This document shows positions 60,725-64,000 of a stretch of 64,000 nucleotides of DNA, piece after piece. The stretch comes from Arthrobacter sp. MMS18-M83 (GTDB taxonomy: Bacteria; Actinomycetota; Actinomycetes; Actinomycetales; Micrococcaceae): contig NZ_CP113343.1 in assembly GCF_026683955.1 (NCBI RefSeq), positions 2,914,001-2,978,000 of the forward strand, written 5' to 3'. Under the pieces are notes generated by a model. It worked only from the letters and a program-made list of their open reading frames with translations, made no database searches and was not told the DNA's origin. Position 1 is the first letter of the stretch, and each line of letters opens with the position of its first letter. Made by a program: the position numbers and the translations under genes.

Positions 60725-61096
60725 CTATGCTTCGGCGTCGTCCTCGTTTGAGTCCGGCACGGACTCGACGACGGCGCGCTGGGAACGCCGCACGCTGACC
60801 TTGTCCAGGACGAGCGCGGCGATGGAACCCAGGAGCACGCCGCCGCCAGCGAAGGCCACGAGGAAGAAGCCGAAGACTGCGCCGCGGTCAAAGCTGGGGT
60901 CGCCGGGGAGTCCATAGGCCACGAAGGCGGCTGCGATGATGCCGACAACCCCGCCCAGCGCCAGGAACGGAACGAACTTGGGAGCGCGGCGGACCGTGAT
61001 TCCGCGGCGTTCGGGCCCGCCGTCGTGTGCCGTGCCATTCTGCGCCGTGCCGTTGTTTGGCGTGCCGCTGGCGGTGTTCGAGTCGTCGGAAATCAT
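60725..61096 (-). CDS. Small two-helix membrane protein
   Basis: A 123-residue protein with an Asn/Thr/Gly-rich N-terminus, two membrane helices (FVPFLALGGVVGIIAAAFVAYGL and AVFGFFLVAFAGGGVLLGSIAALVL) and an acidic C-terminal tail. I do not recognise the family. TAGGCT lies 7 bases before the ATG at 61096, supporting that start as leaderless. Confidence 0.75.
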   Translation of the reverse strand: MISDDSNTASGTPNNGTAQNGTAHDGGPERRGITVRRAPKFVPFLALGGVVGIIAAAFVAYGLPGDPSFDRGAVFGFFLVAFAGGGVLLGSIAALVLDKVSVRRSQRAVVESVPDSNEDDAEA

Positions 61097-61138
61097 GCCT
61101 TCCAGCCTACCGTTTCGAGGCATGCCTGGCTCCGCCGA

Positions 61139-61204
61139 CCCAACTAGCTCGCATTAGGTGTCGTTTTGAGCCGCTATAACGACAACAACTGCGAGCTAGT
61201 TGGG
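61139..61204. repeat. Family 2 palindromic repeat, copy C (66 bp)
   Basis: Exactly 66 bp, beginning CCCAACTAGCTCGCATTAG and ending CTGCGAGCTAGTTGGG. Located between two genes on the same strand. Confidence 0.88.
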
Positions 61205-61220
61205 CAGCCATGCGGAGTTG

Positions 61221-61562
61221 TTAGCTGCCCCGGTACGTGGAGAACGCGAAGGGGCTGAGCAGCAACGGCACGTGGTAGTGCTCGCCGGCGTCGGACACCG
61301 TGAAGCTCAAGTCCACTTCCGGGAAAAAGGTGTCCACGCCTTGTGCCTTGTAATACGGACCGGTCGCAAAGTTCAAGCGGTAGCTGCCGCCGTCGACCCT
61401 TTCCGGGCCCAGATCCTTGATCCGACCATCCGCATCGGTGGTGCCACTAGCTACGCGCCTCCAGTCGTCGCCATCGCGCACTGAGAGAACGACGGCGACG
61501 CCCGCCGCCGGGCGGCCGGAGCCGGTGTCCAGGATGTGGGTGGTTATCTGGGAAACGCTCAT
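61221..61562 (-). CDS. uraH: 5-hydroxyisourate hydrolase
   Basis: A 113-residue transthyretin-like HIU hydrolase, step after urate oxidation. ITTHILDTGSGRPA carries His9, and the C-terminal tetrapeptide YRGS is the family hallmark. Overlaps the stop of the upstream OHCU decarboxylase gene by ATGA (61559-61562). Confidence 0.94.
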   Translation of the reverse strand: MSVSQITTHILDTGSGRPAAGVAVVLSVRDGDDWRRVASGTTDADGRIKDLGPERVDGGSYRLNFATGPYYKAQGVDTFFPEVDLSFTVSDAGEHYHVPLLLSPFAFSTYRGS

Positions 61563-62089
61563 TTGTTGGGCACTCCTTCGCTGATCGCGCTGGACTCATT
61601 GATCACGCCGGCAATCCGCAGCAACGCGATTTCGCGCAACTGTCCTGCCACGATGATGTCCTCTTCTTCCACGGTGTGGGCCAATCGTTCGTGGAGGGAC
61701 GCCAGGATTTCCCCGGCAGTCCGGCCCGCGGCGCGGATCAGGAAGACGCGGCCGAACTTGGCCTCGTACTCACGGTTGCCTTCGGCCAAAGCGGTGACGA
61801 CGCCGTCGTCGCTGGGGTCGACGCCGGCTTGTTCGGAGCGGGACATCGCGGCCTCGGTGGTCCGAGCCTTGGGCCGTTCACCGATCCGGGGGTGATGGGC
61901 CATGGCGGCGGCCACTTCGTCCGGCGTGAACGGCTCGGCGGTTTCCCGGGCGAAGTGGAGCAGGGAGTCCAGGCTCCTGAAAGGGCGCGCATCGGCGATG
62001 TGCTCCACCCAGCGCTGGATGTCGAGGCATGGGCGGAGGACGTTGATGGCGTCCGCACGGCCCACACTGTTGAAAACTTCAAGCTGCAT
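61559..62089 (-). CDS. uraD: OHCU decarboxylase
   Basis: A 176-residue 2-oxo-4-hydroxy-4-carboxy-5-ureidoimidazoline decarboxylase, which makes S-allantoin. AMAHHPRIGE with His65/His66 and the C-terminal ELLRIAGV-like region (REIALLRIAGVI) identify it. GAGGAA precedes the ATG. With the HIU hydrolase gene it forms a two-gene urate degradation operon; no urate oxidase is in the window. Confidence 0.92.
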   Translation of the reverse strand: MQLEVFNSVGRADAINVLRPCLDIQRWVEHIADARPFRSLDSLLHFARETAEPFTPDEVAAAMAHHPRIGERPKARTTEAAMSRSEQAGVDPSDDGVVTALAEGNREYEAKFGRVFLIRAAGRTAGEILASLHERLAHTVEEEDIIVAGQLREIALLRIAGVINESSAISEGVPNK

Positions 62090-62384
62090 GCTTGTTCATT
62101 CCTCGTGCGAGTGCTGGCATCCATGGTGTTGGCTATGCGGAACTCCGGTGATTCCTGCCGGATGGGCCTGCGCGCCTCCGCACCTCAGACCTTCCACATC
62201 ATGGAACTGTTATTTCAGCATACGTAATAGTGAATCCAAAGACCGCCGTGGTGTCAAGAGAATACCGCAGGTACGCCCCTCCCGCCCTCCGACGCTCGCT
62301 CACCTTTGGTGCCTTCTACGGAAACGCTCGCTCACCTTTGCTGTCTGGTGGACAATGTCAGCAACGAGCCAAAGGAGTTCTGCG
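62090..62384. other. Divergent intergenic region with family 1 copy E
   Basis: About 295 bases between uraD and the aminotransferase gene. The centre (62210-62240) is AT-rich with TTATTTCAGCATACGTAATA, a possible operator or -10 region. The right half carries family 1 copy E, 46 bases before the aminotransferase start. Confidence 0.55.
62291..62339 (+). repeat. Family 1 repeat, copy E (two direct units only)
   Basis: Units at 62291-62307 and 62322-62339, period 31 bases, no hairpin and no reverse unit. It is immediately upstream of the aminotransferase ribosome site. Confidence 0.85.
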
Positions 62385-63478
62385 ATGCCCGAGGTCCTGA
62401 CTTCCCGGTATCTCTTCGGACCGGGTCCCAGCAATTGCTATCCGGAAGTGACTGCGGCGCTGGCCTATCCGGTGATCGGGCATCTGGATCCTGTGTTCAT
62501 CGAGCGACTTGATCGGACATGCGGGGGGCTTCGGACAGTGTGGGGGACCCGGAACGCCCGCACGTTGCCGCTGAGCGCCACCGGCTCCGGCGGGATGGAA
62601 GCGGCCTTTGTTAATACAGTGTCCGACGGCGACGTCGCGGTGATTGCCGTCAATGGCCTTTTCGGGGAGCGCATGTGCGAGGTTGCTCGGCGCTGCGGGG
62701 CCACGGTGGTACGCGTCGACCACGAATGGGGCCAGCCCGTGGATGCGGAGCGGGTCCTTGCCGCGCACCCCCATCCCAAGGTGATAGCCGCCGTCCATGC
62801 CGAGACCTCCACAGGTGTCCTGTCCGACGTCGCGCCCCTCGGCGCCGGCAAAGGCGATGCTCTCCTGATCGTCGACGCGGTGACGTCCATCGGCGGGCTG
62901 GAGCTGTTGGCCGACGAGTGGGGGATCGACGTCGGCTATGCCGGCACGCAGAAGTGCCTCGGAGCGCCCCCGGCTTGTCGCCATTCACGGTATCCGAGCG
63001 TGCGTTTGATCGGCGCATCAAGGAGCCGCGTTCTTGGTACCTGGATATCGGTCTTCTCGGCGGGTATGTGGGGGCGGCGAGCGGCAGCCGGACCTATCAC
63101 CACACTGCGCCGGTGACCATGATCGCCGGGCTCGAGGCTGGACTGGACCGCATCCTCGCCGAGGGGCTCACGGCCGTTCAGGCGCGGCACCGTGCAGCCG
63201 GGGCCGAGTTGCGGGATGGCCTTGAAGCGATGGGGCTCGAGTTGTTTGCCGCCGAGGGCTCGCGATTGCCGAGCCTCACCACGGTCAAAGTGCCCGACGG
63301 CGTGGACTCGGCTGCCGTTCGCGCTTACCTTCTGGAGAACTTCAGTATGGAAATCGGCTCCGGAGCCGGTGCGTTCACGTCGACTGTTTGGCGAATCGGC
63401 ATGATGGGCCCGAATGCAAACAGGGCCTCGGTGAAGCTGATCCTTAGCGCGTTGGAAGAAGCGATCGCGAAGGCCTGA
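62385..63478 (+). pseudogene. Class V aminotransferase (alanine/ureidoglycine-glyoxylate type) with frameshift
   Basis: The N-terminal part (YLFGPGPSNCYPEVTAAL to GTQKCLGAPP with the PLP Lys in TQKCLG) and the C-terminal part (GLSPFTVSERAF to the end) are in different frames. One more C in the run at 62967-62971 restores a single protein of about 365 residues. Next to uric-acid genes, (S)-ureidoglycine-glyoxylate aminotransferase (PucG) is the likeliest role; alanine-glyoxylate or serine-pyruvate aminotransferase is the alternative. AAAGGAG precedes the ATG. Homopolymer position means sequencing error is possible. Confidence 0.8.
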
Positions 63479-63666
63479 CGCTCACCTATAGACGTCCTAA
63501 ACCGGACGCTCGCTCACCTACAGGGGAACACGGAACCCTCCTGCAGATCATGATCTGCAGGAGGGTTCCGTCATTTGACATCAAATGTGATCGGGCGTCG
63601 GCCCGGAAGGGGTTCATATGTGAGCGGGCGTCACGCCGGGAGGCGCTATATGTGAGGGAGCGTCGG
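63477..63666. repeat. Family 1 composite repeat, copy F, with a perfect 42-bp palindrome
   Basis: Direct units at 63477-63488 (short) and 63505-63520; a perfect palindrome with no loop at 63530-63571; then CATTTG-ACAT-CAAATG, and reverse units at about 63583-63599, 63617-63632 and 63647-63664. It begins within the stop codon of the aminotransferase gene. Confidence 0.92.
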
Positions 63667-63703
63667 GGAGGGGGCGGCCGGGGGAAGGGGTCGGAAGCCG
63701 GGG

Positions 63704-64000
63704 CTAGTGCCCGTTGGCTTGGGCCTTTGTCGCCAGCATCTTGTCGAGGGGCTTGGCGTATCGCTCTTGGACGATCTTCAGGTGCAGCCAGCACTCCACG
63801 CTTGCCACGGATTTCATGGCCCGCGCCTTGTCCAGGACCTCGTACATTTCATCCAGGGAGCTGACGCCCACAGTGGCCACGAGGTCGTGCCGGCCAAGGC
63901 AACTGGCGATGAACTCCACGCCGGGTGTCGCCGCGAAAAAGTCGATTGCTTCCTCAGTTCCGGCCGCCGTCGAGATCCCGAAGCCAAAGGCCATAGACCT
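63704..64000 (-). CDS. Lrp/AsnC-type ligand-binding domain protein, partial
   Basis: The frame is open to the window edge on the minus strand; only the C-terminal part is visible (about 97 residues). FFAATPGVEFIASCLGRHDLVATVGVSSLDEMYEVL resembles the RAM domain of Lrp/AsnC regulators. A helix-turn-helix would lie outside. An ATG at 63994 exists but the frame continues upstream of it. It may regulate the adjacent purine genes. Confidence 0.65.
   Translation of the reverse strand, partial: RSMAFGFGISTAAGTEEAIDFFAATPGVEFIASCLGRHDLVATVGVSSLDEMYEVLDKARAMKSVASVECWLHLKIVQERYAKPLDKMLATKAQANGH

Overview
High-GC actinobacterial chromosome, most likely Arthrobacter or a close Micrococcaceae relative. 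The signs are Micrococcaceae-like housekeeping genes (DUF3073, septum-formation protein, purF-purM), a HAIR-type operator at clpB, several probable leaderless starts, and GC-rich codon use. No rRNA or tRNA gene was seen.

Layout. 1-9.2 kb: 5' end of a Fic-family gene, a SWIM/SNF2 helicase, a DMP19-like protein, an ECF sigma/anti-sigma pair divergent from a lipoprotein gene and sharing mirror-image promoters with it, then a tandem glycine riboswitch driving lipA and a frameshifted methylenetetrahydrofolate reductase gene. 9.2-23.3 kb: an accessory catabolic island. A long minus-strand operon (aldehyde dehydrogenase, RidA, VanB-like reductase, extradiol-type dioxygenase, C-C hydrolase type alpha/beta hydrolase, two SDRs, ThDP enzyme, a degenerate hydrolase, a small protein, a Rieske oxygenase, an aspartate-dehydrogenase-like protein) is flanked by a cupin gene, a MarR regulator and an AAHS-type transporter. 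It looks like a complete aromatic ring-cleavage pathway whose substrate I cannot name; RidA beside the dehydrogenase hints at an enamine or imine intermediate. 23.3-40.6 kb: trmB, transporters, an M20 amidohydrolase/MHS transporter divergon with an Lrp regulator, two coupled secreted phosphoesterases, a methyltransferase, a DEAD-box helicase with an attenuator-like leader, MBL and AKR enzymes, a guanidine-III riboswitch with a paired SMR exporter, HutD and trpF. 40.6-57.8 kb: ArsR/SRPBCC modules, an IS1380-type element inserted at TTAA inside a lipoprotein gene, poxB, a sialidase-like gene, small conserved proteins, and clpB. 57.8-64 kb: purM-purF, a membrane protein, uric-acid catabolism genes (HIU hydrolase, OHCU decarboxylase, a frameshifted class V aminotransferase) and the start-less part of an Lrp-type ligand-binding gene.

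The most unusual structure at window scale is three families of dispersed palindromic intergenic repeats. Family 1 has several short direct units on each side of a central hairpin, in opposite orientations on the two sides. It occurs at least five times between genes, and part of one unit lies inside the anti-sigma reading frame. Family 2 is an imperfect palindrome of exactly 66 bp present three times. Family 3 is built on GGACATGTCC. I know of no described function for these.
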